From: Aselliscus stoliczkanus
Taxonomy: Eukaryota; Chordata; Mammalia; Chiroptera; Hipposideridae
DNA: 64,000 nucleotides
Direction of reading: 5' to 3'
NCBI GenBank assembly: GCA_033961575.1
Contig: CM066735.1
Location: forward strand, 91,829,449 to 91,893,448
The notes under the pieces are model-generated. The model did no database searches. It saw nothing but the letters and a program-made list of their open reading frames with translations, and was not told the DNA's origin. Each line of letters starts with the position of its first letter. The stretch's first letter is position 1. Shown here piece after piece: positions 1 to 11,400 of this stretch. The position numbers and the translations under genes were made by a program.

Positions 1-2006
1 TACCAATTATAAATCAAATTGCTTATTTATTTAAAATTCACAATCATCCTTCTCTAAACTTCTCTATTTTAACATCCTATAGTTATCAGAGTATTTTAGT
101 TCCAGCTTAGGGCTAACTGACACCATTTTATAAACTTGACTATGAACCTCTTAATGTATTAACTCGATTTGCTTTTTCATTCTCAAATGAAACTTTCATT
201 AATAGTACAATTTGCACAAGAGTATAAAAAGAATGCTCATTAATCCAAACAATAAGATTAAATTTTATTTTCCTTTATAAACTAGAAAAAGCCATCAAAT
301 TCAGTATTAGCTAAGGCAAATATAGGGAAATCAAAGGTATTTCAAGTCAGTGAGTATTTGCTCTCCATCGAGGAAGATTGCCCAATTGCCTATCGGATGG
401 AATATCTCATTGGACTGCTTCCTTATTGCCTGATTGTTGATAAATGAATTTAGTTAGGAAATCATTTGTACTTTAATACGATAATTGCCACCCTCTGCTA
501 TCTTTTCATTAATACTGTAGTCTTTGCTCTTTGCCTTCGAGTTATCTGGTTGAATATAGAAAAGAAGGTCCTTGAAGATTTGTCTCCTTTAATTTGGTAT
601 TTTCTGTAGAGCTTGGCACAGTAAGTAACTACTGAATTAAGTAAAAGTATCAAACAGTACTTAGCTTTCCAAATTAGTTAGGGAAGAAAAGGTTGAAGGG
701 AAACCCTGAAATAGCCACTCATTCTCGGCACTCTCAAAATTCTCGGTCGTGTCCCATGCCACTATTCTAAGAGGTCACCCATCAGACTCAGTGACTAAGC
801 CGGGCAACATGAGCCTCCCTGAGCCTCAGGAACTGAAGGAGTGTGTGGCGATTCCATTTTCAGGACCCACTGCTAAGGCAAGGTCTTCACTCTTCTTACA
901 GACACAGGTAGCATCGGGTTCTGTGTACCAATGAACTAAAGAGTCAAGAAGGAATGTGGGATTTATGACCACAGGATCACTGATAACATTCATGAGTATA
1001 CTAATAAAGACTTCATACCTTTTCAAAATGTAATTGCCATATTCCACTGTAAGATAGGTGTTTTAAGTACCTGATACCTATTATAATAACTGATTTAGAA
1101 ATGAATAAATATACTGGCCATGCAAGCATTATACAAATTATAGCTTTATTCTGTTATAAAGTAATTAAAAGCAGTTATAAGTAAAAGACTAAGAACACTT
1201 ATCTAGGCTGGCAATATATTAAATGTCATCCTGATAAGAGATAACAACTGTTAACTATTAAAACAAGTTATGACAGAAACAGACATATATTCCCATATTA
1301 AATCTTGAGAAAAGGTTATGTATAGTAAGAAAACAACAGAACAGCAGAGCTCTATTTTCATATCATTACTATTAAAATAAATAATGACAATGTGAGATAA
1401 ATCCAGGTGAGGATTTAAAAAAAAATTATCTTTAGTTCATTTCACATTTCATTGCTAATTAACTATACTTCCAAGATATCTGCAGTGTTAGAAATGGGAT
1501 AAATTGGCTTTAAAGAATTGGCTATGAAACTGTTTTATATGCAGTTGGAACAATAAAACAATTACAGCCTCTGAGGCTCTATAGCTTTGACTTTGAATGT
1601 TGTGATTCTCTAACACAGAAGGGACCTTTTCCACAAGAATTGCAAACCGAAGAATCTTCATCATGTTGTAAGCAGGCATCAAGAGGAAAACCACGTCTGT
1701 AAGAATAATGTACTGCCTTGCCCAGGAGGGGAGGGTGTCCTCTCACTTGTGAACATCAAGGTGAAAATCTGCACAACAGTTAAGCGGGGACCTGCAACTG
1801 AGTGATTCAAGCATCTCCGGATAGGAAGGACCCCGAAATGCTACCTTGTCTAAAATTTTCATTGTACCTTCCTAACAACTCATCATTCAACATTGGCTTG
1901 AGCATCACCTTCTAAAAACAGGTTTTTCCAAGCAAACAGCTTACACAATTTCTAGTCTGCTCTAAATGTTAGCACTTCCTACAGATGAGTAAAAATCTGC
2001 CTTCTT
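1..2006. other. Unassigned AT-rich DNA
   Basis: I recognise no gene, RNA or repeat here. The short frames on both strands (under 75 codons) have no family resemblance and no splice context. Confidence 0.5.
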
Positions 2007-2097
2007 GGGGCCAGCCAAGTGGCGCGGTAGTTAAGCGCTGGCCTGGGAAGCCAGCGGCCCCGGTTCGGTCCCACATATGAGGGTCAGTGACACTGCC

Positions 2098-2133
<36 letters not shown>
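2007..2133 (+). mobile_element. Short tRNA-derived SINE (type A), full length
   Basis: The GGGGCCAGCCAAGTGG head contains an A-box-like segment, followed by a GGTTCGGTCCC B box, the GAGGGTCAGTGACACTGCCCT body and a poly-A tail. Target-site duplications AAAAATCTGCCTTCTT and AAAAATCTGCCTTTTT flank it at 1991-2006 and 2134-2149. The long pure A tail suggests a young insertion. Confidence 0.93.
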
Positions 2134-2142
<9 letters not shown>

Positions 2143-2149
2143 CCTTTTT

Positions 2150-3930
2150 GCAGCTTTCCCTCAAGAGCCCCTGTTCTGCTTTCTGGAAACAAACAGAACA
2201 AGCCAAATCTCTCTTACACCTGATAACCAACACGTATGTGCAGTAGCTCCCTTTCTCTTCTCCAGGCCTAACAGTCCTAGTTCCCTCAAAGACTTTTTCT
2301 TTATTCCTACAAAGAACTGAGTTTCTAGTAGACCCCATTATAAAGGTCAAACTGATAACTAAAGAATATCTAGTCGTCAGACATGCTTGTTTACCTGCAG
2401 TATTTTTAAAATTTCATAAAGATGCATGGAATCTTGTCTCCTCTTGAAAACCGGTACATCTGGCAACCTTGGACGGTACAATGAACTGCAGCTGAGTAGC
2501 GGCAGAGAAGGTGGAGCATTCTGCTCTAGTAAACCACTGTCTCCTCACCATTCAAGTGTCACTTCGCAGAAAGCATCTATATACCCTTGCCACCTAAAAT
2601 AGCCATTTTATCCCCCATTCTTCTTCTTCTTCGGTGTCTGTTGTCAATGTTCTCCTTAAGTAGCTAAGAAAATTATCTCTTTTAAAAAAGTATCTCTTAA
2701 AGAACCTGCCATTCTGGTATGATCTGACCAACATCAAACACCAACTTCTACTTACCTCCCTTGATTTGGAATACTTATGTAATTTAGAAGATTATTCATT
2801 CATTCATCCTTTCACATAATATCTAATCAGTTATTTTTGGCAGCACCAATAATGTTTTGACTCACTGACCAACAAATTTCCTGGTCTTTAATCAACACTG
2901 ATATAAACAAATCTCCCTCTACCATCATTTCTCTCAATAACTGTACCATTACTTGGGAAAGCCAACATTGGTGTCTTCCATTTATTCCTGTTAAAATTTC
3001 ATCTTTTGGATAAGCATGAGACTGTTTCATAAACCAGGTAATACTAGACTGTAATAGGTATCAGTCATTACTTAATTACCTAAGAGATTGTTCCTACCAC
3101 AAACATGTACTAAAATATTTTCTGCTACATTTCTGTCTAAATGATCTGAGAATTACAGAGTCTCAGATCATTTACCTGAGCTATGAGCTAAAATAGAAAC
3201 ACCCTATATAACAATCTTATAAAATGTTTAAACACTACTAGTTCCTACATTAAAAGGTAGACCATGAACCTTTGAAAGGGTTCTAACTTTCAGAAACGTT
3301 GCTAATACTAAACTCAAATTGTGCTTCCTATAATGTTTGCCGTTAAGTCATTTGAGAGCAAAAGGAATAAGGATGCTACCTCTTCTACATGATCCACATG
3401 ACCTTCTTTTTTACATGTCTGAAAACAGGTCTTACTAGCTTCCTCAAGTTTATTCTGTTCCTGACAATATCTAGTTTGGGATTTTGTGTGCCTAATTACA
3501 AAGGCAGTAAATTACATGTAAAGACCACTCCTTTCCTGGAGAAAGGGGTCTGGGAAGAAGACTTCTAGGAGAAGCAGGATTTGAACTAAACTTCAAGTTA
3601 TATATCAACAGATATAGGTATCATGATTCAACACTTAGTGGATGAATATTTTTGCCTCTTTACAAGTCTGGTGCAGATGGTGAAGAATATTGTAAAGACA
3701 TGTCTTAGAAGTTACAAGTATGAACATCATTTGTCCTTACACTGCAGATACAAGGAGTAGTAAGTACCTATCTCTTGCATTATTCTCCAATGCTTCCAAT
3801 TACTTTAAGCTTCATTTCTAATACGCATATAAAAGAGACTCATATGGACTTTAAATTATATATAATCTCAAGAATATGATATGATTCTGACCATGGTATT
3901 TCAATTAAAATTATTTTTCCAAATCACATA
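2150..3930. other. Unassigned AT-rich DNA
   Basis: No recognisable gene or named repeat. Short frames on the minus strand (for example 2827-3030) have no recognisable domains. Confidence 0.45.
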
Positions 3931-3931
3931 A

Positions 3932-4030
3932 TCATAAAACTTGAGAGATGGAAAGGACCTCTTTTATAAGCTTTCTGGTCCAACTGCTTCCTTTTATTGA
4001 AAAAGAAACACAGGAAGGAATTATAGAGTT
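3932..4030. repeat. Possible ancient mammalian interspersed repeat
   Basis: The text 'gagatggaaaggacct ... tggtccaact' followed by 'gaaaaagaaacacagg' resembles a very old mammalian repeat with the pattern 'gagctggaaaggacct...agtccaac'. The class cannot be fixed by eye. Confidence 0.3.
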
Positions 4031-4059
4031 CCTTCTGGGAAATGAGATCCATTTATACC

Positions 4060-4135
4060 TTCGTTAAGCATTTATTGGGCTCCTACTATGTGCAATGTGC
4101 TATGTAAAATGCTATAGAGGTTACAATGTGGGCAT
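4060..4135 (-). mobile_element. L2 LINE 3'-end fragment
   Basis: 'AAGCATTTATTGGGCTCCTACTATGTGCAATGTGC' is the reverse complement of the L2 3' end (cognate of 'gcacatagtaggtgctcaataaat'). Confidence 0.6.
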
Positions 4136-4255
4136 CTATATTTATGTACTTTAAATGGAAACAATTTAAATACCTAAAAATACAAAAATGGCTAAATAAA
4201 TTACAATACATTCATATAGCAGAATAATATCAAGCCATTAAAAAGTATATATTTA

Positions 4256-4393
4256 GGGTCCGGCTGAGTGGCTCAGTTGGTTAAGAGCTCGCTCAAGAGT
4301 GAGAGCTAAGCTCAGAGCAACAGCAGTTCGATGCTCAGCCCAAGCTGAGCTGCTGTTGAGCTGCCAACAGGTGGCAGGATGGCTCAGCCAAAA

Positions 4394-4458
<65 letters not shown>
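4256..4458 (+). mobile_element. tRNA-derived SINE (type B) with a TA-repeat tail
   Basis: The head GGGTCCGGCTGAGTGGCTCAG is followed by GTTGGTTAAGAGCTCGCTC and a GAGCTGAGCTGCTG-like body ending in GGCAGGATGGCTCAGC. Instead of poly-A the tail is a (TA)n run. Approximate duplications GTATATATTTA and GTATATATTAA (near 4245 and 4459) flank it. It lies inside an L1 and is therefore younger. Confidence 0.85.

Positions 4459-4462
<4 letters not shown>
4395..4462. repeat. (TA)n microsatellite
   Basis: Nearly pure TA dinucleotide run grown from the 3' tail of the type B SINE. Long TA runs can extrude cruciforms and vary in length. Confidence 0.95.
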
Positions 4463-4467
<5 letters not shown>

Positions 4468-4689
4468 TAATGATACAGGAAAATGCTCAGTGAAAAAGCA
4501 AAATACATGTAATTTTTATTAAAATTATACACACGGAGAGAATAAAACTCTGGAAAGATATCAACCTGATATTGATTGCCTATTTATGGTGAGATTATAG
4601 GTGGTTTTCATGATCTTTTTGCGCATTTTTTTATATCCAAATTCTCTATAAGGAGACTTATTTTCATAATCAAAGGGAAAGTTTTATTT

Positions 4690-5190
4690 ATAATGTCACT
4701 GACACTCTTCTTATAGTCATAGCTCAACAATAAAATATCAAATTAATGAATGACAAAAAATATGAATAGACATAGATCATTCCCTCAAAAAGCTTATATT
4801 TTACAGAAAACTGAAACTAACATAAATAATAATAATTCTACAGTAGAGGAGGGCCACCTCTTCTAATGTTTCATCGTGGACTCCCTCCTAAGCATCTGCC
4901 TCCTTCTAAATGCATAAAATGTTTTTTTGTTCCTTTGTTCTTATGTTTACATGCTGAGACTTTGCAGCCTACCAGCAGACAAGCATTTTGTCAACACTCA
5001 TGCAAGTCTGACTGTGGTTTTGAAACCTCTTAATTGAAGAGTGAAGCAGAAGTCCTTAAGATTCTGCTGCCCTGAGCAAGATGGGGAGGGGGGGTTAGGG
5101 ACGGGCCCCCCCCCTCCCTCTCCCACTGCACGTGGTACCATGCACTTCAAATCAGCTCAGCAGGTACCTGGAGAGAAGCAAATGTCAATG
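4690..5190. other. Unassigned DNA with a G/C-run hairpin
   Basis: No gene seen. The only notable feature is the G-run/C-run at 5083-5124. Confidence 0.4.
5083..5124. repeat. G-run/C-run inverted repeat
   Basis: A G-rich run (GGGGAGGGGGGG) is followed after about 11 bases by its near-complement (CCCCCCCCCTCCC). It can fold as a GC hairpin of about 12 bp, or as G-quadruplex and i-motif halves. Confidence 0.7.
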
Positions 5191-5194
5191 AAAC

Positions 5195-5350
5195 CAATGA
5201 TTCATTCATTCAACGAACATTCATTTATTCAGTGCCAAATGCCTGTCAGAGGCTATACTGGGCACAGAGGCCACAATGGTAAGGAAAAGGGCATGTCTCT
5301 GTTACCACAGAGCTCACAGTCTAGTTTATGTTTCTCAAGACTGCACCGCG
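5195..5350 (-). mobile_element. L2 LINE 3'-end fragment
   Basis: 'ATTCATTCATTCAACGAACATTCATTTATTCAG', then a 'gggcacagaggccacaatgg' segment and 'cacagagctcacagtctagt', is the reverse complement of the L2 3' terminus. The frames at 5041-5364 and 5276-5740 are chance ORFs running through it. Confidence 0.75.
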
Positions 5351-6065
5351 ATGGATGGAGATAATCTCTGCAAAGCCACTATAAAACAAAACAAATTCTC
5401 AAGCAACATCCACCACTTCCAGGCAATTCTGAGGAGGCACTTTCCCATGTTATCTCAAGTCCTGAGTGGCTTCCATTCTAGGCACTGCCATGCTGGACCC
5501 AAGGATCTGGTAAGAGAAAGTGTGTCACATGGTGACAATGCATCAGTGCGCAGGGAGAGTGAGGCTGAACGGGTGGTTTCCCTCTCCACAGCTGACGCAT
5601 CTGCAGAGCCACGGACCGTAAAGCTCGGGAGTTACGACAGGCACATTTGGAAAGTAATGCTAGTGAACGTGCAAGTCAGGAGCACCAGAACAGGTGCTAA
5701 GGCCTTTAATCTAACATCCTTACTGCCAAGGGAATTTTAACCATATTAAAGTATCATTTGCAAAGTAACAGCATGACTTAAATGCTGCTAAATCTGGCAC
5801 TTAGAGTCATTACTGCTGCAATCATCACATCACATCACATCCTCTTCCTCTGCTGTTGCTCTGAAGATTCAGGGAGTCTAGATACGTGCTAGCATGAAAG
5901 ATCTATCATAACAGTTCTTTTTAACACCTCCAGAAAATAGTCTGTTGTTGACAGAATGCCTAGCTTAAGATCTGCTTTTCAACAAACAACACTTTTATCT
6001 TTTTCAGTTACTCTCATGCGACAATTCTGTACAAGAATAATGTAACTTCAGAAATATAGGAAAGG
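5350..6065. other. Unassigned DNA
   Basis: A 154-codon plus-strand frame at 5276-5740 crosses into this stretch. Its translation is not recognisable, its first part is antisense L2 and it has no splice context, so I do not call it a gene. Confidence 0.4.
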
Positions 6066-6221
6066 CTCAGGTTTTTTATTTATTGTACTTTGCTCTCTTG
6101 CACCTCACAGGTTGTGTGTTGTTATAAATTGAAGGCAAGACCCTGCGCCAGCAGAAAGATGAAGACTGGCTTTATTACGGAGGCCTGGAACCGAATCTGC
6201 ACTATCTCCAAGGTATGCCTG
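6066..6221 (+). mobile_element. Tigger-type (TcMar) DNA transposon, internally deleted
   Basis: It starts near CAGGTTTTTTATTTATTG and ends with CTGGAACCGAATCTGCACTA and CCAAGGTATGCCTG. These match the Tigger1/2-type terminal sequences (CAGGCATACCTCG.../...GAGGTATGCCTG). A TA follows the right end, as expected for mariner-superfamily target sites. Confidence 0.75.
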
Positions 6222-6256
6222 TACTAAAATGACCCCAGGGAAACCACTAATTTCTA

Positions 6257-6698
6257 TTTTTTTTTTTTTAAAGATTTTATTTGGGAATTGGGGGATGGGA
6301 ACAGCGTTGGGGAATCAGGGAAGGGGAACAGACAAGTTGCCCTCCTTTTGTTCTTAAGTCTAGTTGTGGAGGATGTTGCTACACTGGCCCATGTTGCTAT
6401 AGTCATTGCGCTCTTCTCGGGTGAGGCAGATCGGTCGCTGGCCTCTGGATGATCGCTCACAGTGGCTCTCGGAAGCTCACGCTGGCTGCCGGCCACTCAC
6501 TATAGCCTATGGCTTCCCACTGCAGCAGGGGGTGCAGCCTACGCTGTCCCAGGGACGCACAGCAGCCCAGCTCCAGGTGGAACTGTTGTTCACTATCTTA
6601 GCTGTAGAGGGCAGTGTCACTGGCCCTCATGTGGGATCTGAACCAGAGCCACTGGCGTCCTAAGCCAGCTCTTAACCAACGCACCACTCGGCCGGCCC
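6257..6698 (-). mobile_element. Long tRNA-derived SINE (type A-long, T+ class)
   Basis: Read on the minus strand it has a GGGCCGGCCGAGTGG head, B box, GTGACACTGCCCTCTACAGC, an extended GC-rich body and a tail with AATAAA and TCTTTA before poly-A. Imperfect duplications (TAATTTCTAT and TAAATTCTAT) flank it. The 70-85 codon frames here are inside the SINE. Confidence 0.9.
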
Positions 6699-6711
6699 AG
6701 TAAATTCTATT

Positions 6712-8535
6712 CTATTATAAATCTAGGACTGATTGGATTTTATGGTTGTATCTCATCTGTAATTTTCTTTAAAATACTGATTTCAAACACTTCTGAAATG
6801 TGAGTCTGTGACTCACATTTTACATAATTACTTAATTATATACACACGTAACTGAAAGAAAAGTTTCCCAAACAATACTTACTACATGCAGTGCACTCCT
6901 AGTCTACCCCATCCTAAACTGTGGTAAATAAAAAATGTTGGTGCTGCTGATCTGATTACACAAACCACTAACTGACTAGATTTGGAACTTGAAAATATAT
7001 CTATGCAGATCATATGCTGTATTTCTATGTGCAAATTAGTATTTGAAGAATCTAATCAGGAATTACCACTCAAAGTGTGTTGGTTAGCTGGCGAAAAACT
7101 CTATTCAGAATTTTAACTCCAGACACAGCTTGATCCTATGCCTTACCTGCATCTAATATCTTTACCTGCATCTCTAGCAGCGGGTTCATACCTGAGCATA
7201 AAAGAGGTTAGCAATACATTTTATTGGGAAAATAAAGAGTGTTCAAAATATACAACTGGCCAGAAAGATCATCTGAGCTCCCCTACAACCGGCATGAGTG
7301 GAACAGGATTCTCTGGCTTGTCCAGCAGCCTAACACCTTTTGAGGTGCATCCAAGATCATAAAGCCTTCAAGGTTTGTCCTGCACCACACACTCTCTCCC
7401 AAACTGGAAGAATCTGATGCCTAATCACACTAGAAAGTTAGCTGATCCTGCTATCAGAATGTTAATGCTGTTTGCTTAGTGTTTGTCCAATCAAGTATGT
7501 TTAAAAGGACAAAGTAGGGAATTTACCGGCACATGAAACGGGTTCTATGATAATAAAAGGTTTGTAGTTGGGGCAAAATTTGGACTGAGATTTCAGTTCA
7601 CCTGAAGCAAGGCTGTCACAGTTACCACAAGAATCTGGAAAACTATGAATAACCAAGTTGGCTTGGATAAATGTGCAGCAGAAAGGTCCTTTACTTTGTT
7701 CTGAATATAATTCTCACACAATACACAAGTCAACATTATTTCATCAAACACTGAACTTCTTTGAAACATGTCTTAAGTTACAGAAAGAAGTCATTAGCAA
7801 ATAATTACTCAGATCCCCAAATAACTAATATCTGTTTCTTTTTAATGAATGACTTTACTATATTCGGATACAATTTTGTACAAATTTTGCTTTTCAAACT
7901 ACAGAGGTCGGGTGCTGTATTGAACTAAAATTTGGCATACAGAGGAGAATAAAAGAGAATGGAAGAAAATCTATATGGCAAGAGTCAGGAAAAGCTTCAT
8001 TCTATCCAGGGAAAACAAAATTAATCTCAATAGGAAATGTAATAAATTTGAGTCTAAATAGTTTCCAATTTGTCAAGTCAGAGTTTAATATTTGTCTTGT
8101 AACATGAAACAGATGAATTCTTCATAACATTAAAATGTAGATTATTAAAATGAGCTAATTACTTTAAAAATCTGTTTCACTTTCTCATGTAAACAGAATG
8201 TACATTCCTCATTACCTTTTGTTTAAATTTTTCTTTTTCCTTTTGTATAGAACTCTTTATTCAAAGGAATCTAAAATACCATGATTGAGTTGCTAGCAGT
8301 TTAAATCTATTTGGCAGGAAACAGTTCATTTATTGTAGTATTCCTAAAGCATCTAGGGAGTCCTAGCATTTCCTGAGGCTAAGCTTAAATATCATTGCTA
8401 TAGCTTTTATGTGTGTAAAATTTGAAAAACAGTTATACACACACAACCATATGTAATAACAGCGCCATTAAAATACTTCTTCTAGTTGTACCACATAGAG
8501 ATAGATGTTGGGGGAAAGTAACAGACGCTAGGAAA
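6712..8535. other. Unassigned AT-rich DNA
   Basis: No gene or recognisable repeat. The 74-codon frame at 7138-7362 has no recognised features. Confidence 0.45.
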
Positions 8536-8539
8536 AGAG

Positions 8540-8672
8540 CATCTCAGCAGTACTGCTTGGTGTGGTTTTCAGGCTCATACTAAATTAGATTCTTTGGGCT
8601 TTGGGCCTGGCAATTAATGTATCTAACAAGAAATCTGAGATGTTATTAAGTTACTAAAGTTTGAGAACCAGT
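8540..8672 (+). mobile_element. Possible MER5-type hAT fragment
   Basis: 'TCTAACAAGAAATC', 'GATGTTATTAAG' and 'AGTTTGAGAACCAG' resemble the right half of MER5A/MER20 (cognate of 'tctaacaagttcc...tttgagaaccact'). It is diverged. Confidence 0.4.
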
Positions 8673-8693
8673 AAATTAAAAGTCTGTGGAAAA

Positions 8694-8694
<1 letters not shown>

Positions 8695-8734
<40 letters not shown>
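8695..8734. repeat. (CA)n microsatellite
   Basis: Uninterrupted run of about 20 CA dinucleotides. Confidence 0.97.
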
Positions 8735-8739
<5 letters not shown>

Positions 8740-9059
8740 GAGTTTTACACTAGTCCACACAGTTACTTGCAAGGAAACAAATGTAATGTGGTGTTCAATT
8801 CAACTAAACAGGTACTTGAAATTTAGGTGGGGGTAGAAGTAAATCCCTGAAATAGTTAAGTACAAGGTAGGGTACGATAAAAAACAAAAACAAAAACAAA
8901 AAAAAAACTATGACATATATGAGACTATTGCTCCTAAGGAAGTAGTGCAGGAATGGAGAGACATCAAGTGAGGAGTTGGTAAAAAAAAAAAAAATGTGGT
9001 TTTGTAAGAGGTAAGACATTGGAAATGACTGGGGGAAAAGGGTGTTTCAGAAAGGCTGT

Positions 9060-9640
9060 GTTAGTGGCAACATTTTAAAAAGATCAGCTGGCAATATCAA
9101 TTAGAAAGCTGTTTAGTAGTCACCTGGCTGTGAGGTGCGAGGTGCCTGAAGGAGGCTGGTGCCAATGAGTACAGATAGAAAGGGGTGAATGGACATAAAC
9201 TTTGAAGGAAGATTTCATAGGCCTTTCGGTCTGACTTAATGCAGAAGTGTGAGATATTCCCAAGAAGAAAGTTCCTGTGGGAGACAGGGGTGGAAAGACC
9301 TGGAGATAAAGATTTGAGCAAAAGTTGGGAGGTAATTGTTTAAGTTGTTGTACAAAAGCCCATCCATTACAAAAGGGAGCACCCCATGAAAGAGGAGCAA
9401 AAGGCCAAAGGCTGAGCTCTGCTGAGCGTCCAGTTAGGGAATTGAAGAGTAACCAAGTCAAGAGGCAAAGAGGAAGTGGCCGGGTAAGGGCGGACAAAGA
9501 ATGAACTGCCAAGGAAAGTTCATGGAAGCCAAGGAAAGACAGCTGTAAGACAGAATGAGTCCGCCATTGTGCAAAACGTGCAGAAAGATCAAGGAGAATA
9601 AGAGCTTTGAAAATGTTACTCTAAGTCTGTGGGTGACCAG
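9060..9640 (-). mobile_element. Old LINE-2-like repeat, antisense
   Basis: Phrases such as 'gacctggagataaagatttgag', 'atggaagccaaggaaagaca' and 'gatcaaggagaataagagc' match an abundant ancient mammalian repeat that I associate with antisense L2. The minus-strand frames at 9097-9321 and 9120-9512 (up to 130 codons) fall inside and show no intact reverse transcriptase motif. Confidence 0.5.
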
Positions 9641-9924
9641 AGGTCAGCAGTATCACCCAACTTCTTTTCAAGATGTATTAAAGCAGGTGATACATGTCAT
9701 CTCAAATATTTGGTTTTCAAATTTGCTTAAGCCTCTCTAAATCAGTTGGCAACAGGTATAACTAACAATGAAACTTCTACCTGGCACTCCCTCTACTAAT
9801 TATTTGGAAATTGGCTATCACAATTGCCTATTTCTTTCATTTACTTGTTCGGTTAATGGCTTTCACCTAGCACAAGGCAAAGTAAAAACGAAAGGAAGTA
9901 GAAATGCTTAGTGTACACTGTTCT

Positions 9925-10025
9925 TCCCCACCCTTTCCCATGTCCTGGCCCTGTGAGCTCTGCTCCTGCCTCAGGGCCCTCACACGCGCTGCTCTCTGCT
10001 TCAAAAACCCCATCTCACAGAGCAG
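9925..10025 (+). mobile_element. Possible L2 fragment
   Basis: 'CTCCTGCCTCAGGGCCCTCACACG' resembles the L2 3' region ('cctgcctcagggcctttgcac'). Confidence 0.35.
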
Positions 10026-10155
10026 ATTAGGCCGATGAACTAATTCACTGCCCCCTCAAAAAAAAAATATATCAGTGATTTAACAAATCACCCCTCACTA
10101 ACCTTTCATAAAAGACCATAGGAAGAAAATGTTTAACCTAAAGAATAGAATTTTT

Positions 10156-10304
10156 GGGCCGGCCGAGTGGCTCAGCTGGTTAAGAGCTCGCTCAAAAGTG
10201 CAAGCTGAGCTCTGAGCAACAGCGGTTCAATGCCTAGCCCGAGCTGAGCTGCCGCTGAACTGCCAGCAGGTGGCAGGATAACTCAGCTAAAAAAAAAAAA
10301 AAAG
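10156..10304 (+). mobile_element. tRNA-derived SINE (type B), full length
   Basis: GGGCCGGCCGAGTGGCTCAG head, GAGCTCGCTCAAAAGTGC hairpin, B-box-like GGTTCAATGCC, GCAGGTGGCAGGATAACTCA end and an A tail. The target copy AAGAATAGAATTTTT occurs before (10141-10155) and after (10305-10319). Confidence 0.93.
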
Positions 10305-10319
10305 AAGAATAGAATTTTT

Positions 10320-10423
10320 TTTCCCCCCCGAGGGCAGTGTCACTGGCCCTCATATGTGGGACCTGAACCGGGGTCGCTGTCTTCCCAAGCCAACACTTAA
10401 CCACGGCGCCACTCGGCCGGCCC
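10320..10423 (-). mobile_element. Short tRNA-derived SINE (type A)
   Basis: Reads in reverse as a GGGCCGGCCGAGTGG head, CCCCGGTTCAGG B box and GTGACACTGCCCTCG body. The tail is T-rich on this strand with a C run. A third target copy, AAGAATAGACTTTT, begins at 10424. Confidence 0.92.
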
Positions 10424-10438
10424 AAGAATAGACTTTTA

Positions 10439-10879
10439 ATGGTTCCACCTCAACGCCTATAGCATGGGCGATAAGGGGGTAAGAAGAATTTGGTGGGGAG
10501 GGAGACTCCCAGAATCCCTTAAATTATACCTGGTGAATGATGTCCTATTTCACGCATTCGTAAGGACAGCCTTGACTTAAGATAATTTCTTTCACCCTCT
10601 GGAAAATTCAGGATTTTATGTAGCAACACCATAAAGGTGAAATCAGCAAGATGGCTAAACCAGATTCCCAAAAATATTCTTCTGTAGATACTGCTAAAAT
10701 ATATTTCCCATAGAAAACCTTTCTTAAATTCAGTTCTCTCTGCCTACTAGGACAGAACTTGATGCTATTTTAATATGGCTTCATTTTCTTGGGAAAAAAA
10801 TGTGATAAAAATAGCAATAATTAATAATATGTATCTATAAAGGAAACTAGAAAATGCAGATAAAAGGAGGGGGAGAAAA
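10439..10879. other. Unassigned AT-rich DNA
   Basis: Nothing recognisable. Confidence 0.4.
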
Positions 10880-11400
10880 GGTATCCAGAAATAACTTCTA
10901 TTATTATTTTGGTGTATTTCCTTCTGAATTTTTTTCTCTGCTTAAGTCACATAAAGCTATGCAACTAACTCCAGCTTCTTCACACATTAGACAAATCTTT
11001 TCATGTTCATATACATATATACAGCTGCCTATTTATTCTGTTAAATAGATATATCACAGCTTACCTCACTAAGTTCTCACTGCTGGAAATTTTGGCTATT
11101 GTTACACAAAATGCTACATGACTAGCCATTCACAAATATCTCTGAGCACCTGTTTAATTATTTTCTTCCTAATTTCAGAGCCACAAGATACACACTGCTT
11201 AATTGCCAGCTAGAAAGACTGTACTAATTTACAGTATTATCATCAACAGTGTCTGATGCCGCCTATATCCCCACATTTTGGGCAAACTGGATTTTATCTT
11301 TTTAATCTTTGCCAATCTAACTGGCCAAATATGGGTGTTTGCATTTTCTGATTCTGTTGTTTTATTATTTGGTTTGGTTAATTAAAAACATTTCAGGTTT
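10880..11400 (-). mobile_element. Old L1 (L1M-type) 3' portion, antisense
   Basis: The order of 'tttggctattgttacacaaaatgc', 'ctgtactaatttacagtattatcatcaaca', 'tatccccacattttgggcaaactgg' and 'ttaatctttgccaatctaactgg' follows the antisense L1M segment just 5' of the 3' UTR. Divergence is high. Confidence 0.55.

Larger units (their letters stand above)
4150..4682 (+). mobile_element. Old L1 (L1M-type) 3' region, interrupted by a SINE
   Basis: The left part has 'aaatggctaaataaatta' and 'gccattaaaaag', typical of L1M 3' ends. The right part resumes with 'aggaaaatgctcagtgaaaaagc' (4479-4501) and the 'ggtgagattataggtggttttcat' motif. The SINE at 4256-4458 splits them. Confidence 0.7.

Noticed and set aside
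5276..5740. 154-codon plus-strand frame
   Set aside because: Its first part is antisense L2, the translation is unrecognisable and there is no promoter or splice context.
9120..9512. 130-codon minus-strand frame, possible reverse transcriptase piece
   Set aside because: It lies in an L2-like relic, but no conserved reverse transcriptase motif is visible.
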